From assembly GCA_027492035.1 (NCBI GenBank), contig JAOZFT010000033.1, forward strand, positions 1 through 49,731: a stretch of 49,731 nucleotides of DNA, given 5' to 3'. Source of the DNA: Thermoproteota archaeon (GTDB lineage: Archaea; Korarchaeota; JAOZGF01; JAOZFZ01). This document shows positions 23,641 through 33,526 of this stretch, piece after piece; within the stretch, counting starts at the first letter, position 1, and every line of letters begins with the position of its first letter. The notes beneath the pieces were generated by a model. The model saw only the letters and a list, made by a program, of their open reading frames with translations, ran no database searches and was not told the DNA's origin. The position numbers and the translations under genes were made by a program.

Positions 23641-26391
23641 TCATAAAAATAGGTAATTTTTAAGTTTTTGGAGATATCCTGAAAATCTAGAACTTCCTTT
23701 TCCTATCCAAAGCTCAGGTAAAACAAGAAACAGTCCTGTTGAGGCAGTAGCTATCGTTATTAAAAACTGTGTAAAAGTTAGTTTGACGCAGTGAAAAGCT
23801 GAGTTAAGTATTGGTATGTAAGGTAAAGCTATAGTTAATGCGATGCTTGCAAAAGTGCCTACAACAAAAAACTTATTTTCAAAAGCCTTCTTTCCCATTC
23901 TCCAGACGCTGCAGCTTTCAGATCTGCAGTTCCAAACAACAAACAACTCAAACAAAGCTGCTTGAATAAAAGTCATAGTTACAGCTGTTTCGTAACTTTT
24001 AAGAACAAAATAGCCATACATGAAAAGCATTAGGCTTCCAAATGATTGAGAAATGAAAGATATAAACATGAAAAGGAACATTCCATGGAAAATGCTTTCT
24101 TCAGGGTTTCTTGGAGGCCTTTCAATCACATCTTTTTCAGGAGGGTCAAAAGCTAAAGAAACAGCTGGGGGGCCGTCTGTTACAAGATTTATCCATAAAA
24201 TTTGGACTGGAAGCATAGGTAAAGGCCATTTGGCAAGGGAAGCTAAACCAATAACTAATAACTCGTCGAAGTTGCATGAAATAAGGAATCTTATGTATTT
24301 TCTAATGTTGTCATATATTCTTCTGCCCCACATCAACGCTGTAATTAATGTTGCGTAGTTGTCGTCAAGCAATACAGCATCAGCTGCTTCTTTACTTACG
24401 TCAGTCCCTTTTATTCCCATCGACACCCCTATATCTGCCCTTTTCAAAGCTGGTGCATCATTTACACCGTCACCTGTCACTGCTACTACATGTCCCTTCC
24501 TTTTTAAGGCTTCAACTATCCTTAATTTATGGAAAGGTGAAACTCTTGCATACACCTTCACTTCCTCCACAATTTTCTCTAATTCTTCATCACTTAAAGA
24601 ATCTAATTCTTTACCAGTCATTACTTTATCTCCTTGGTTAAGTATTCCAAGTTCTTTAGCTATTGCTACAGCTGTTAGTTTATGGTCACCAGTCACCATA
24701 ACATTCTTTATACCTGCCCTTTTACATGTTTTAACTGCTTCAACAGCTTCTTTACGTGGAGGGTCAAGCATACCTTGCATACCAACAAAAACAAACCCTT
24801 CCTCAATTTTTTCCATGTCTTCATTTTTCAAGCTTGGTTTCCAGTTAAGTAAAGGTTTGTAAGCCATAGCTAAAACTCTTAATCCTTCACTAGCTAAGTT
24901 CTCATTCACTTGCAAAAGATTCTTCTTCTCCTCCTTATTTAACTCCTTAACTTCTCCTTCGGTTAATATGTATTTACATTTCTCAATAACTACTTCAGGA
25001 GCCCCTTTCATGTAAGCAACAATTCTTCCTTCTGGTTCCTTGTGGATTGTCGTCATCCTTTTCCTTTCTGAACTAAAAGGAATTTCACTTAACCTAACAT
25101 ATTCTCTATCAATCTCTTTCTTACTTATTTTTAGTTTCTTAGCTGCTTCAACAAGCGCTATCTCAGTAGGGTCCCCTTTCAGTATTTCTCCATCGGTTAA
25201 AACATTGCTGCAAAGAACCCCTATCAAGAAAAGATTCTTTAAAGCTTCAAGTTCTCTGCGGTCACCAACAACTTCAATGAGAGAAGATTCCTTCTTTTCT
25301 AAGCTTAAAAGTTTTTTGTTGACGTAAATTTTGCGCACAGCCATTTCACCCCTGGTTAAGGTTCCTGTTTTGTCCGCACAGACATAAGTTACTGAACCGA
25401 GGGTTTCAGCTGAAGCTAATCTTCGTATAACTGCGTTTTTCTTAGCTAATTCTTTTGCACCTAAAGCTAAAGTTATTGTAACAACAGCAGGTAAAGCTTC
25501 AGGAACCGCTGAAATAGCTAAAGCCACAGCAGCCATGAAAACATTCAAAACAGCTTTAAATGAAAAACCGTAATCTATTAACCCAAAAACAAAAATTATT
25601 ATACATAACCCAATTATCACTTTGCCTAACTTACTGGCAAAGTTATCAAGTTTCTTTTGAAGAGGGGTTTTCTCCTCCTTAATTTTACCCATGACCCCAG
25701 CAATTTTTCCAAGTTCCGTGTTCATCCCTACTGCTGTAACAACAGCTTTGCCCCTTCCCCTGACGACGTAAGTTCCTGTAAAAACCATGTTTTTCCTGTC
25801 AGCTACAGGTGTTTCAAGTTTAACAGGTTCTCTGGTTTTCTCTACAGGTACTGATTCCCCAGTTAATGAAGCCTCATCGGTTCTTAAACTGTAACACTCA
25901 ATTAACCTAGCGTCAGCAGGTATTCTGTCCCCCTCTTCAAGTAAAATTACGTCACCTATTGTGACTTGGTCAGCTGAAACATTACTTACATGGCCATTAC
26001 GTAGAACTCTTGCAACAGGTGCAGTTAAAATTTTTAAAGCTTCCAAGGCTTTTTCAGCCCTATATCCCTGCACAAACCCCATTACAGCTACTAACGCAAC
26101 AATCGAGGATATCGTTACTGCATCAACTGCCTCACCTAAAAGAAAAGAAATAACAGCTGCTGCTACAAGCATTAAAACAAAAACGTCTCTGAATTGGTTA
26201 AGAAACAACTTTAAAGCCTTAAACTTAACTTCTCCAACTGATATCGTGTTTAAACCGTATTTCTTAATTCTATTAACTGCTTCTTCAGCTTTTAAGCCAT
26301 ACCCAGGGTCTGTCCCAAGTTTTCTAATGGTTTCTTCAATCGTTAAAGCGTGGAAAGGCTCTCTCTGCAGCTGCTGCAAACTATCCGACAT
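23641..26391 (-). CDS. P-type cation-transporting ATPase (Ca2+ or P2-type)
   Basis: 916 residues, complete. N-terminal cation-ATPase domain (ALTIEETIRKLGTDPGYGLK), actuator TGESVPV, M4 motif PEALP, phosphorylation site CADKTGTLTRGEM at about residue 340, KGAPEVVIEKC in the nucleotide domain, hinge VTGDGVNDAPALKRADIG, and a C-terminal bundle with ILWINLVTDGPPAVSLAFDP. PEALP and the NLVTDG/PPA text fit the SERCA/PMR1-like calcium group, though Mn2+ or Na+ pumping is possible. I moved the start from a TTG at 26403 to the ATG at 26391, preceded by GGTGAT. Monocistronic; divergent from the amidinohydrolase gene. Confidence 0.9.
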   Translation of the reverse strand: MSDSLQQLQREPFHALTIEETIRKLGTDPGYGLKAEEAVNRIKKYGLNTISVGEVKFKALKLFLNQFRDVFVLMLVAAAVISFLLGEAVDAVTISSIVALVAVMGFVQGYRAEKALEALKILTAPVARVLRNGHVSNVSADQVTIGDVILLEEGDRIPADARLIECYSLRTDEASLTGESVPVEKTREPVKLETPVADRKNMVFTGTYVVRGRGKAVVTAVGMNTELGKIAGVMGKIKEEKTPLQKKLDNFASKLGKVIIGLCIIIFVFGLIDYGFSFKAVLNVFMAAVALAISAVPEALPAVVTITLALGAKELAKKNAVIRRLASAETLGSVTYVCADKTGTLTRGEMAVRKIYVNKKLLSLEKKESSLIEVVGDRRELEALKNLFLIGVLCSNVLTDGEILKGDPTEIALVEAAKKLKISKKEIDREYVRLSEIPFSSERKRMTTIHKEPEGRIVAYMKGAPEVVIEKCKYILTEGEVKELNKEEKKNLLQVNENLASEGLRVLAMAYKPLLNWKPSLKNEDMEKIEEGFVFVGMQGMLDPPRKEAVEAVKTCKRAGIKNVMVTGDHKLTAVAIAKELGILNQGDKVMTGKELDSLSDEELEKIVEEVKVYARVSPFHKLRIVEALKRKGHVVAVTGDGVNDAPALKRADIGVSMGIKGTDVSKEAADAVLLDDNYATLITALMWGRRIYDNIRKYIRFLISCNFDELLVIGLASLAKWPLPMLPVQILWINLVTDGPPAVSLAFDPPEKDVIERPPRNPEESIFHGMFLFMFISFISQSFGSLMLFMYGYFVLKSYETAVTMTFIQAALFELFVVWNCRSESCSVWRMGKKAFENKFFVVGTFASIALTIALPYIPILNSAFHCVKLTFTQFLITIATASTGLFLVLPELWIGKGSSRFSGYLQKLKNYLFL

Positions 26392-26606
26392 ATTAATCAC
26401 CAAAATTTTTCCCTCAGCTTTGTTCCCAACCCGATTTCACCTTCCGTATGTTTCTATCACTTTTAAGGTTAAAACTAGTTTCCTTTATTCTTTAAATTTT
26501 GTAGATGTTCCCCCCTGCTTGAAAAATTGTTCAGGTTGTAAATCTTCCTTTTTTAAAAGGAGTTTTTAAAAAGTCTATTTTTATTTAAAAAGTAAGAGGT
26601 GAAGAA

Positions 26607-27632
26607 ATGTCAGTCTTAGAAAATATCCCTAATTATGAACCCAACACTCCTCCAAAACCTTTATGCGAAATAGATTTCCTTGAAGAATTGACTTTAAACT
26701 GGGGTGAAAAATGGGGGGCTCAATCCTCAGTAGGGAAGTTAAAGAGGGTGCTTGTTCATAAACCTGGTGAGGAAGCTGCTTCACCAATCATACGCAAGGA
26801 TCCTATGTTTTTCAATTTACCAGAAGGTGTAACTAACCTTGAAAAAATGCAAAAACAACACGATATGTTGGTTGAAGCTTTAAAAAATGAAAAGGTTAAA
26901 GTAGAATATCTTGAACCTAAGAACCCCCTTATAGGAACCTACGGGGTTCCTCTTAGGTCAGCTTGTTACACAAGGGAAAGTGTAGTTATTAAGGGTGGAG
27001 CCATAATTGAAAGACCTGCACCAGCCTATAAAAAAGGTTTAGAGGTTTTTCATGCTAAGAGATTAATGGAGCTAGGTTGCCCAATTCTTTACACGGTTCA
27101 TGGTAAAGGCTGCTTTGAAGCAAGTAATTTATGGTTTATCGACCGCAAAGGTGAAAAAGTAATAATAGCCACCGGTTTAAGAACAAACATGGAAGGGATA
27201 AACCAAATTAAACCGATTCTTGAAATGAGCGGTGTAAAGGAAGTACATATCGCTCATTTACCTGGTTACCTAAAAACTAGGAAATGGCAAGTGGGAAGTT
27301 CTTCAGGAATTTTCCATTTAGACATGACTTTTGGGATGGCTGATGAAAACTTAGCTGTAATTTACCCCGGCGGTGTTGGTTACGACACAATTCAATACCT
27401 TGAAAGAAACAAAATCAACTTGGTAGAGGTCCCTGAAAAAGAACTCAGGAACTGTGCACCTAACATACTTCCAATATCGCCAGGAAAAGTTATAATTCCA
27501 TCCGGTAACCCAAAAACCAGTAAAGAATTAAGGAAGGAAGGGGTAGATGTTATAGAAGTTGAGTTGTCTGAATTTGTTAAGGGAGGCGGCGGCCCTAGAT
27601 GTTTAACCCTTGACTTAGTAAGGGACAACTAA
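26607..27632 (+). CDS. arginine deiminase/amidinotransferase-superfamily protein
   Basis: 341 residues, pentein fold. Catalytic residues are visible in order: GCFEASN (Glu-containing segment after the conserved VHGKG), FHLDMTFGM (catalytic His and Asp), and GGGGPRCLTLDL near the C-terminus with the nucleophilic Cys. The arrangement fits arginine deiminase or a dimethylarginine/agmatine-type amidinohydrolase. No ornithine carbamoyltransferase or carbamate kinase gene lies nearby, so a classic ADI operon is absent. ATG start after GAGGTGA, divergent from the P-type ATPase. Confidence 0.85.
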   Translation: MSVLENIPNYEPNTPPKPLCEIDFLEELTLNWGEKWGAQSSVGKLKRVLVHKPGEEAASPIIRKDPMFFNLPEGVTNLEKMQKQHDMLVEALKNEKVKVEYLEPKNPLIGTYGVPLRSACYTRESVVIKGGAIIERPAPAYKKGLEVFHAKRLMELGCPILYTVHGKGCFEASNLWFIDRKGEKVIIATGLRTNMEGINQIKPILEMSGVKEVHIAHLPGYLKTRKWQVGSSSGIFHLDMTFGMADENLAVIYPGGVGYDTIQYLERNKINLVEVPEKELRNCAPNILPISPGKVIIPSGNPKTSKELRKEGVDVIEVELSEFVKGGGGPRCLTLDLVRDN

Positions 27633-27703
27633 GAATTTACAACCTAAAATTTTTCAGTTTTCTTGAAAAAAGATAAAGGGAGTAAATTGAGTAGGTGTGA
27701 AAA

Positions 27704-27889
27704 ATGGAGGAAAGTGAGAGAGTAATTTCAGACTTAGGCGACGCAATTGTAACTTTAATTAATCAATTGATAAGTAAGGGGTCACATGTAAAACTAAACA
27801 TAGAAAACTTATCTCTAGATTTCAGGGGAGTCAAAGTTGTTTTGAACGGTACAGTATCTCTTGACATATCTTACATTTCAAAAACTTAA
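27704..27889 (+). CDS. small hypothetical protein (61 residues)
   Basis: The frame reads MEESERVISDLGDAIVTLIN and then KLNIENLSLDFRGVKVVLNG, with an amphipathic helix followed by alternating hydrophobic residues that suggest beta-strands. AGGTG lies six to ten bases before the ATG, 71 nt after the amidinohydrolase, so co-transcription is possible. Composition matches neighbouring genes. No Cys and no recognised motif. It may be a small accessory or assembly protein; a chance frame is the alternative. Confidence 0.5.
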   Translation: MEESERVISDLGDAIVTLINQLISKGSHVKLNIENLSLDFRGVKVVLNGTVSLDISYISKT

Positions 27890-28330
27890 AAACGTTGCTT
27901 TCTAAACTAAAGCTGACACAGCAACACCTTTTTTTAATTGAAGAAAATCCTCTACGTAACATTTCCAGAATAGATCTTCTGGGAGAAAGTGGAAATCCAA
28001 GTATTCACACTGAGTGAAAAATTCCTGGTGTAATAGTGAAATAGGTTTCTATAGGATTTAGAATTGCAAACGAAGAATAAAGAAAAGGTAATTAGGGATG
28101 CAGGGGCTTTAAACACTTTTTTACACCAAAGAAAAATATGTTCATTGCTCATTATAGCAAATTGCTCATGTTTTTATTTTGAAGCTTTATGTGTAAAGTA
28201 TTCATTAAAATACGTTGCAGCACTCCTTTTATGTACATAACTTTTTTTTCCAGCTTACCTAAACTCCTTAATGAGAAAGGGTTTCTCAATTTTTTCAATA
28301 GTTAAGCATACCTTTTGTTAAACACTCATT
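27890..28330. other. intergenic region with scattered protein-like pieces
   Basis: About 440 nt. No intact gene. On the plus strand, ISRIDLLGESGNPSIHTE (about 27963-28016), then after a stop KIPGVIVK, and later VIRDAGALNTFLHQRKICSL (about 28087-28146) look like parts of a protein broken by several stops, but I cannot name a family. The minus-strand frame here is not protein-like. Probably decayed coding DNA. Confidence 0.3.
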
Positions 28331-28990
28331 CTAAATATTAGCAGTGGATACCCTCCTTTGCACATTACCCTTTCTAGTCTTGCTTACAGTTTTCCTTTTT
28401 GACACATAAGGGCTGCCCTCTATGAAAAATCTTAGTTTTTGGGGGAGGTCTTTCTTAACTCCTATCCTGTGACTTGCCCCAACCCTAAATTTCAACTTTC
28501 CATTCTTCAAAACAACCAAGGGACTTTTCTCATCGGTTACATCTACTTCATTAAGTTCCTTAGTTATTTTTAACGCCTTGGTTAATTTTCCAGGACCGTT
28601 GGTTAAGTTGTAAATATTCTCGGTTCCTCTGTTCTTTTTCATCACTTCCACCCCCTCTAAAGGCTGTAGAGCTCTTATTAAAACAGCTGAAGCTTCACCT
28701 TCAGGTAAAGTTACAATGTTTAGAAGCCAGTTGCCATGCACCATGTAAATAAACGTTATTCCAGGTTTTCTAAGCATTGGTTCAGAGTATTTCTTTATTC
28801 CACCATAAGCACGTGAGGCAGGGTCTTTGAAACCGTAATAAGCCTCTGTTTCAACAATAATTCCTGACAAAACCTTGTCCTCCAGCTTCCTCACCAAAAC
28901 CTTCCCAAGTAACTCCTTCGCCACAATTTTAGGGTCTCTGACATAGAACTCCCTTGGCAGAACTGGATCTTTAAAGCTCTTCCTCAACAT
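28331..28990 (-). CDS. 3-methyladenine DNA glycosylase (AAG/MPG family)
   Basis: 219 residues. It removes alkylated or deaminated purines from DNA. Family text: VAKELLGKVLVRK, GIIVETEAYYGFKDPASRAY (catalytic Glu in V-E-T-E-A-Y), YMVHGNWLLNIVT, AVLIRALQPLEG, LTNGPGKLTKAL and RIGV near the end. All conserved segments are in order; the last about 20 residues are basic (RKTVSKTRKGNVQRR). ATG start after GGGTGTGAAG. Single gene. Confidence 0.9.
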   Translation of the reverse strand: MLRKSFKDPVLPREFYVRDPKIVAKELLGKVLVRKLEDKVLSGIIVETEAYYGFKDPASRAYGGIKKYSEPMLRKPGITFIYMVHGNWLLNIVTLPEGEASAVLIRALQPLEGVEVMKKNRGTENIYNLTNGPGKLTKALKITKELNEVDVTDEKSPLVVLKNGKLKFRVGASHRIGVKKDLPQKLRFFIEGSPYVSKRKTVSKTRKGNVQRRVSTANI

Positions 28991-29220
28991 TTCTTCACAC
29001 CCAGGAGAAATTGTTCTTGTTCTTCAAAAAATATAAAACCTTAAAAGCCTTTAGGAATAATTTAAGGTGCATATAAGAAGCCAACTTAGGTTCAGGTTAA
29101 ATTTTTAGGTTTAAAAGGGGATGTTTAATAAATCTGGGTTAAGTTTAAGTTGCTTGTGTAGGTAAAACCTTTAAACAGTTCAAAAACTTTTCCAGAAGTT
29201 TTTTGGAGGTGTAAGGGTGA

Positions 29221-31698
29221 ATGAAACCTTTTCAGGAAGGTAAAAACTTTGCATTCCCTGAATATAAACCCCAGTATCCCAGAGAGTACCCTGTCAAACT
29301 TAAACATGTGAAAGCGGAAATTAAGTTATTCCCTGAAAAGAAAACTTTAACCGGGGCGGTGCTGTTAACTCTAGAATCTAAAAGGGATATGTTAAAAACA
29401 GTTTACTTAGACGCTGTAGATATGGAAATAAAAGAGGTTAAGGTTGACGGGGAGAAAAGGGAGTACATTTACGACGGGAAAAATTTGACGATTGAATTGC
29501 CTAAATCAGTCAATAAAGGGAAGGAAGTAAAGGTTTCAGTTATTTATGAAACAAAGCCTGTTAAGGGTGTCTATTTCATTTTGCCGGATGGAAATCACCC
29601 TGAAAGGACCTTACAAATCTACACCCAAGGAGAATCAGAAGATAACAGGTACTGGTTGCCGCTGCTTGATTACCCGAATGTGAAATCAACAAGTGAGCTT
29701 TTGATTTCCGTACCTAAAAACTTAATAGTTGTTTCAAACGGTGAATTATTAGAGGTTGAAGAGGAAGGAACCTTTAAAAAATATCATTTCAGAATGGATA
29801 AACCCCACTCAACCTATTTAATAAGTTTTGCAGCTGGAGAGTTTTCAGTAAAAAATGAAGAAGTTGACGGGGTCAAACTTGAATACTTCGTTCCAAAGGG
29901 TAAAGAAGAATTTATTCAGAGAAGTTTTTCAAAAACCCCTGACATGATAAAATTTTTCTCCGATTACACTGGGGTAAAGTATCCGTACAAGAAATACTCC
30001 CAAGTAACAGTTTCAGAGTTTATGTACGGTGGAATGGAGAACATAACAGCCACAACTTTAACAGAAACAACTTTACATGATGAAAAAGCACACATGGATT
30101 TTCGTAGCGAACCACTTGTAGCCCATGAACTTGCTCATCAATGGTTCGGTGACTTAGTTACAACTAAAGACTGGGCCAATATTTGGCTTAATGAGTCGTT
30201 TGCAACATACTTTGAAGCTCTCTACACAAGGAAGGACCTAGGAAATGAAGAATTCCTTTATGAAATGTACCAAAACCTAGATTCATATTTGAAAGAATAC
30301 TCAAAAAGATACTCAAGACCCATAGTTACAAGACTATACTCGATGCCTGAAGAAGTTTTTGATGCTCACTCCTACCCCAAAGGAGCCTTGGTTCTGCACA
30401 TGCTGAAAAACTTGGTTGGTGAGGAGAAATTCAGGGAAGCAATTAAGCTTTACCTTGAAAGATTTAAGTTTTCCAATGCTGACACTGAAGATTTCAGGAA
30501 AGTAGTTGAGGAAGTAACTGGAAAAGATATGGAGAAATTCTTTGATTACTTCATTTACAATGCAGGGCATCCAGTTATAAGTTTCTCTTACTCGTTCGAT
30601 CCTGAAAAGAAACTTTTAAAACTTTCATTTAAACAAAAACAAGGGAAGGACTCACCTGAAACCTATGAACTACCTGTTGAAGTCTTAATAAACAACAAAA
30701 AATATGTTTTTAATTTAACAGATAAGGAACAAATTTTCTACGTTAAAACGGACAAAAAACCTGGACATGTATGCGTAGATCCTGAATTTAAACTTTTCAG
30801 GGTTCTTGAACTAGAAACTTCTCAAGAAGACCTTATAAATAATTTATCTTGTGAAAGTATCGTTTGCAGGGTTGAAGGTGCAAGAGCATTAGCTAAAAAA
30901 AGAAGTAATAAAGTAGTTAAAGCTTTGAAAGAAGCAATGTTGAAAGAAAGGTTCTGGGGTGTCATTGTTGAGGAAGCGAAAGCTTTAGGTGAAATAGGTA
31001 CGGATGAAGCTTTAAATGCACTTTTAGGGGTTGAAACCAAAATTAAACATCCGAAAGCTAGAAGGGCTATTGCTTCAGCCCTTGGAAACTTTAAAGAGGA
31101 AAGGGCAGCTGAAACATTGATAAAAATTCTGAATGATGAAAATGAAAGTTACTATGTAAGGAAGGAAGCAGCTACAAGTTTAGGTAAAACAAGGTATGAA
31201 AAAGCTTTTGAAGTGCTTAGGGGGAAACTTAATGTTCCATCACATAATTACTCAATACCAAGCGGTGCTTTGCTTGGCCTGTCTGAACTTTCAACTGAAA
31301 AATCTTTAGAAATAATACTTGAATACACAAGTAAAGAAAAACCTACAACTTTAAGAGCCACCGCCACTCAATGCCTTGGCCAGTATCCTTCAAACAAGAA
31401 AGTTTACGATAAACTTAAAGAATTAGCTAAAGATGAAAACTTCAGAGTTAGAAGAGCTGTTCTCTTAGCAATAGAAACATTGATGGACCCTAAACTTCTG
31501 ACGTTGCTGGAAACAATGTATAAAACAGATTTAGACAATAGAGTAAAAAGAGGAGCTAGGGAGCTTTCAAGAAAAATAAAGGAGTTCATGGAGAAAGGTG
31601 CAGAGTACAAAAGGTTAAGAGAGGAACTGGACAAAGTGAAGGAGGAAAACAGAAGAATACTTGATAAAATCTCTTACTTAGAAACAAAAGGAACTTAA
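29221..31698 (+). CDS. M1-family zinc aminopeptidase with C-terminal HEAT repeats
   Basis: 825 residues. Gluzincin aminopeptidase: exopeptidase motif YGGMENITATT at about residue 268-278 (family GxMEN), zinc site VAHELAHQWFGDLV (HExxH, about 300-313) and the third ligand in WLNESFATYFE. The catalytic part ends near residue 540; then come about six HEAT-like helical repeats (e.g. ARRAIASALGNFKEERAAET, 'VRKEAATSLGKTRYEKAFEV'), and the last about 35 residues are a Glu/Lys coiled coil (YKRLREELDKVKEENRR). It releases N-terminal residues from peptides, probably in the cytoplasm since no signal is present. GGAGGTG precedes the ATG. It fits the amino-acid-using gene content of the window. Confidence 0.9.
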   Translation: MKPFQEGKNFAFPEYKPQYPREYPVKLKHVKAEIKLFPEKKTLTGAVLLTLESKRDMLKTVYLDAVDMEIKEVKVDGEKREYIYDGKNLTIELPKSVNKGKEVKVSVIYETKPVKGVYFILPDGNHPERTLQIYTQGESEDNRYWLPLLDYPNVKSTSELLISVPKNLIVVSNGELLEVEEEGTFKKYHFRMDKPHSTYLISFAAGEFSVKNEEVDGVKLEYFVPKGKEEFIQRSFSKTPDMIKFFSDYTGVKYPYKKYSQVTVSEFMYGGMENITATTLTETTLHDEKAHMDFRSEPLVAHELAHQWFGDLVTTKDWANIWLNESFATYFEALYTRKDLGNEEFLYEMYQNLDSYLKEYSKRYSRPIVTRLYSMPEEVFDAHSYPKGALVLHMLKNLVGEEKFREAIKLYLERFKFSNADTEDFRKVVEEVTGKDMEKFFDYFIYNAGHPVISFSYSFDPEKKLLKLSFKQKQGKDSPETYELPVEVLINNKKYVFNLTDKEQIFYVKTDKKPGHVCVDPEFKLFRVLELETSQEDLINNLSCESIVCRVEGARALAKKRSNKVVKALKEAMLKERFWGVIVEEAKALGEIGTDEALNALLGVETKIKHPKARRAIASALGNFKEERAAETLIKILNDENESYYVRKEAATSLGKTRYEKAFEVLRGKLNVPSHNYSIPSGALLGLSELSTEKSLEIILEYTSKEKPTTLRATATQCLGQYPSNKKVYDKLKELAKDENFRVRRAVLLAIETLMDPKLLTLLETMYKTDLDNRVKRGARELSRKIKEFMEKGAEYKRLREELDKVKEENRRILDKISYLETKGT

Positions 31699-31747
31699 CA
31701 AAGTTCTTTTAAACTTTTCTCGGTAAAAGCTTATTAAATTTACCTTT

Positions 31748-33094
31748 TCAACTTTCCGTTTCTTTATCTGCTATTTTCAAAGTTTCATCCAAAACATCAA
31801 CTCCTTCATCAATTTGTTCCTCAGTAATTATTAACGGGGGGGCTACTATGAAGTGACTTATCCACCCAAGCAAGTAAAGTCCCTTATTTAACATTTCCTT
31901 GCTCAGTTTCGAAACCATCAAAGGTTTCAACGCTGCTTTGTCAGCTCTTGTGTTAAAAGGTTTCTTTGTTTCCCTGTTTTTAACTATTTCAACAGCCCAG
32001 AAATGACCTAAACCCCTTACATCCCCAACAGAAACATGTTCCTCCTTCAACTCTAAAAGTCTTTTCTTCAAGTGTTCACCTACCCTCCTCAAAAAGTTAT
32101 GCTTCAAAAGCTTCTTATATTCTTCAATAACAACGGGAACAGGGGCTAAAGATAATGGATGGGCAGCATAAGTGTGTCCATGAGCTAAAAATCTGTCTTC
32201 AAAGAAATCAGCTATTTCTTTTGTGGTGGCTGTTATCCCCAAAGGAGTGTAAGCGCTTGTACACCCCTTGGCAGTGGTTAAAACATCAGGCTTAACTTTC
32301 CAATGTTGAACAGCGAACCATTCATCAGTTCGCAACCAACCACTCATCACTTCATCAACAACTAAGAGGACATTGTTTTCATCAGTTACCTCTCTTAAAC
32401 GTGGGAAGTATTCTTTAGGGGGAACGATTATACCGTTTGTTCCAACAACAGGTTCAACAAAAACAGCAGCTACATTTCCTTCGTTTTTAATCATGTAATC
32501 AACATATTCAGCACACTGAATCCCACACTCAGGGTAACTTAAACCAAAGGGACATCTGTAACAGTAAGCATCAGGTGCAAAAATCACGCCTGGAACCTTA
32601 CTCATAGGTTCAGCAAACCAACGTCTAGGATCCCCTGTTAAAGCAATACTTACAGCTGTTGCACCATGGTAAGAACGATACCTAGAAATAATTTTGTACT
32701 TTCCCTCCCCAGCAAAAAACATCCTAATAATTTTAACGGCTGCTTCATTAGCTTCAGTGCCTGAAGTTGAAAAGAAAAATTTTTCAAGTCCCCTGGGCAT
32801 AACTTCAAGTAAGGCCTCCACAGCTTTACTTTTAACTTTGCAACCGAATCCCGGAGCCACGTAAGGAAGTTTTTCAGCTTGTTCCTTAATTGCTTTAATC
32901 ACTGCCTCGTTTCCATGTCCAAGGTTTAAACACATTAATTGAGAAGAGAAATCAAGGTAACGTTTGCCTTCACCATCGAAAAAATAAACCCCCTCAGCCT
33001 TTTCAATAAATAAAGGAGACTTCCAATCTCTTTGAGGCCTCCATGTTCCGTAACTATGCTCAGCTAAAACATTAACCTCTTTCCCCTTACTCAC
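31748..33094 (-). CDS. class III aminotransferase (PLP-dependent)
   Basis: About 448 residues. HSYGTWRPQRDWKSPLFIEK, GVYFFDGEGKRYLDFSSQLM, NLGHG, FFSTSGTEANEAAVKIIR (PLP phosphate), YRSYHGATAVSIALTGDPRR, VVDEVMSGWLRTDEWFAVQH (PLP Asp) and TTAKGCTSAYTPLG (Schiff-base Lys) identify the family. A YCYRCPFGLSYPECGIQCAE insert is Cys-rich. Substrate class: omega-amino acid/taurine/diamine-type donors with pyruvate or 2-oxoglutarate. The frame is open from 33184, but GGAGGGA (complement of 33103-33109) is correctly placed only for the GTG at 33094, which also gives a normal length. Next to other amino-acid genes. Confidence 0.85.
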   Translation of the reverse strand: MSKGKEVNVLAEHSYGTWRPQRDWKSPLFIEKAEGVYFFDGEGKRYLDFSSQLMCLNLGHGNEAVIKAIKEQAEKLPYVAPGFGCKVKSKAVEALLEVMPRGLEKFFFSTSGTEANEAAVKIIRMFFAGEGKYKIISRYRSYHGATAVSIALTGDPRRWFAEPMSKVPGVIFAPDAYCYRCPFGLSYPECGIQCAEYVDYMIKNEGNVAAVFVEPVVGTNGIIVPPKEYFPRLREVTDENNVLLVVDEVMSGWLRTDEWFAVQHWKVKPDVLTTAKGCTSAYTPLGITATTKEIADFFEDRFLAHGHTYAAHPLSLAPVPVVIEEYKKLLKHNFLRRVGEHLKKRLLELKEEHVSVGDVRGLGHFWAVEIVKNRETKKPFNTRADKAALKPLMVSKLSKEMLNKGLYLLGWISHFIVAPPLIITEEQIDEGVDVLDETLKIADKETES

Positions 33095-33526
33095 TTTCAA
33101 ACTCCCTCCAATCTTTAACCCTCTACTTCTAAACAAATTCATTATTACCTGATTTTGGAGAAATAAAATTTGGTAAATTTGCAATTTCTTAGGAAAATGT
33201 ATAAAAATTTTACTGTTTCTTCAACAAAAACTCTTCCTTTACATAAATTAAATAAGGAATAAAAAGTCCTTAATTTCTTAGAAATGAGATGCAGAAATAA
33301 GAAGTGAAGACAGAGAAAGTAGATATAATTTTTTTTCGAAATGAAACAATATCCCTTCTTTCCAATTTTAATTGCTCCCGAAAACCTATTTCGGAAACAG
33401 TTAATCAATCAATATACTCAATAAATTAAACTTAATCAAAACTGCCAATTTTTAAAACCTACACTCTCCTTCTTTTAACGTATTTAAGCTTTTCTAGTGA
33501 ATGTTTTAAGGTGGAGGTGGTTGATT
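33095..33526. other. divergent intergenic region
   Basis: About 430 nt between the aminotransferase (minus) and the phosphodiesterase (plus), counting from the chosen starts. AT-rich. It contains a small perfect hairpin CCGAAA-ACCTA-TTTCGG (33378-33394) and a TATA-like TATTTAAGC at about 33481 before the phosphodiesterase. No gene seen; the longer frames through it on the minus strand are low-complexity. Confidence 0.45.

Noticed and set aside
24053..26569. Several plus-strand frames opposite the P-type ATPase
   Set aside because: Shadow frames; the minus strand carries a complete family sequence with all motifs.
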